Of a stretch of DNA of 6,338 nucleotides, positions 5,437-6,338 are shown in pieces (the first letter of the stretch is position 1; every line of letters begins with the position of its first letter). The stretch comes from Nitrospinaceae bacterium. GTDB taxonomy: Bacteria > Nitrospinota > Nitrospinia > Nitrospinales > VA-1. The translations under genes were made by a program, and so were the position numbers. The notes under the pieces were generated by a model. That model was not told the DNA's origin. It made no database searches and worked only from the letters and a program-made list of their open reading frames with translations. Where the stretch lies: assembly GCA_029937635.1 (NCBI GenBank), contig JAPYPM010000134.1:1-6338 (forward strand). The letters are read 5' to 3'.

Positions 5437-6228
5437 CTATGACTCCGAAAAAGGAATTTCTTTTTCTTCTGAATCATAAAAATCTTTCAATATTTCTTCC
5501 TGCGTCTCAAGGTCAACGGCTGCATACAGACGAATTACTTCAAATGGTCGAGCTTGTTGGCTTCGAATCAATTGCATACGCATTAGTTCTAGAATAGCTA
5601 AAAAAGTAACTACAACTTCCTCCTTTGTGTTAAGAGTAGTAAAAATGGAATCAAAAGTAACGCTTTCAGATGCATTTAATATTTCTAAAATACCTCCAAT
5701 ACGATCAGAGATAGAAAGAGTCGTAATTTTAATTTCATAATTATTTTTGAAAGATTTTTCCTTAAGTACTTTTTGAAATGCGGTCAATAGATCGAAGACA
5801 TTAGCCTCGATCATTAATTCTCCTTCAGGTTTATCCAAAACAACCTCACCAGAACGAGTAAAAAGCTGTTGCTGATCATACTCTTTTTGCCTAAGCTCAA
5901 ATGCTGCCTCCTTATAACGTTGATATTCAAGTAGACGGCGCATAAGTTCAGCACGTGGATCCTCTCCCGCACTCGTTAATTCATCCTCTTCAGTATCAGG
6001 TGCTGGGAGCAGCGTTTTAGATTTTATTTTTGCAAGTTCAGCCGCTATAATTAAGTATTCACCTGCCGTTTCTAGGTTTAACTCACTTAGAACATCAAGG
6101 TAGGACAAGTATTGCCTGGTAATTTCTAAAATGGGGATATCATAGATATCCATTTTTTGCTCTTTAATTAGATGAAGTAGTAGATCTAAGGGACCTTCAA
6201 ATACATCTAGATTGCATTGATAGTGCAT
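5437..6228 (-). CDS. scpA: Segregation and condensation protein A (kleisin)
   Basis: ScpA is the kleisin of the bacterial Smc-ScpAB condensin: it bridges the two Smc heads and helps load the complex for chromosome compaction and segregation. At 263 residues it has normal length. The N-terminal domain carries the family signature FEGPLDLLLHLI (10-21), then DIYDIPILEITRQYL (27-41) and GEYLIIAAELAKIKSKTLLP (56-75), which bind the Smc neck. LLEYQRYKEAAFEL (99-112) follows, then a linker, and the C-terminal winged helix (about 188-240: VVVTFLAILELMRMQLIRSQ, RPFEVIRLY) that contacts the Smc head. The ATG at 6228 gives the typical N-terminus MHYQCNLDVFEGP, and an in-frame TAA lies just upstream. No strong Shine-Dalgarno is visible. 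scpB, which often follows scpA, is not downstream here; a secreted-protein gene takes that place. Confidence 0.96.
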   Translation of the reverse strand: MHYQCNLDVFEGPLDLLLHLIKEQKMDIYDIPILEITRQYLSYLDVLSELNLETAGEYLIIAAELAKIKSKTLLPAPDTEEDELTSAGEDPRAELMRRLLEYQRYKEAAFELRQKEYDQQQLFTRSGEVVLDKPEGELMIEANVFDLLTAFQKVLKEKSFKNNYEIKITTLSISDRIGGILEILNASESVTFDSIFTTLNTKEEVVVTFLAILELMRMQLIRSQQARPFEVIRLYAAVDLETQEEILKDFYDSEEKEIPFSES

Positions 6229-6338
6229 AAAATTAAATTATTTATAAATTAAGAAAAGTTATTATTATCATAAGGCACATAATTAATATTTCATTTTTGC
6301 TTAGATTCAAATTTAAAAATTATAAGTCACCCCAGTGA
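6229..6338. other. AT-rich region upstream of scpA
   Basis: These 110 bp contain no visible gene. On the minus strand there are -10-like sequences, TATAAT near 6319-6324 and TATGAT near 6269-6274, but neither has a good -35 box inside the window. A promoter for scpA here is possible but unproven. Confidence 0.4.

Noticed and set aside
1..6338. CRISPR array, tRNA, rRNA, insertion sequence or toxin-antitoxin pair
   Set aside because: I looked on both strands and saw no regularly spaced repeats, cloverleaf, rRNA motif, transposase or terminal inverted repeats.

Overview
The window is AT-rich DNA from a Gram-negative bacterium. All six protein-coding genes lie on the minus strand, so transcription runs from high to low coordinates. 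The Gram-negative call rests on a lipobox-bearing CpoB/YbgF-type TPR lipoprotein and on a Sec-secreted protein with periplasmic character. The overall protein style suggests a proteobacterium or a deltaproteobacterium-like lineage, but no marker gene here fixes the taxon. Strong Shine-Dalgarno sequences are scarce: only the secreted protein gene has a good one.

Layout in transcription order (right to left). Positions 6338-6229 are an AT-rich upstream region with no gene. scpA (6228-5437) encodes the kleisin subunit of the SMC condensin. A secreted protein of unknown function follows after 68 bp (5368-4706), probably in the same transcript. A gap of about 300 bp (4705-4400) holds several inverted repeats, short open frames on both strands and a plausible cysE promoter. 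cysE (4399-3752), a serine acetyltransferase, and a NifS/IscS-type cysteine desulfurase (3638-2484, TTG start) follow. Together they form a sulfur module: CysE makes O-acetylserine for cysteine synthesis and the desulfurase takes sulfur from cysteine for Fe-S clusters or tRNA thiolation. An AT-rich gap (2483-2190) leads to a CpoB-like lipoprotein with an acidic 27-residue repeat (2189-1212). A strong terminator hairpin (1187-1128) lies directly before a GT4 glycosyltransferase that runs off the left edge (1111-1).

The genes are mostly ordinary housekeeping functions, and I see no defence system, mobile element, CRISPR array, tRNA or rRNA. The best leads are the terminator-like hairpin 16 nt before the glycosyltransferase start, the structured 4552-4704 intergenic block, the palindrome over the cysE -35 box, and the acidic-repeat lipoprotein. 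None of these proves a new system.
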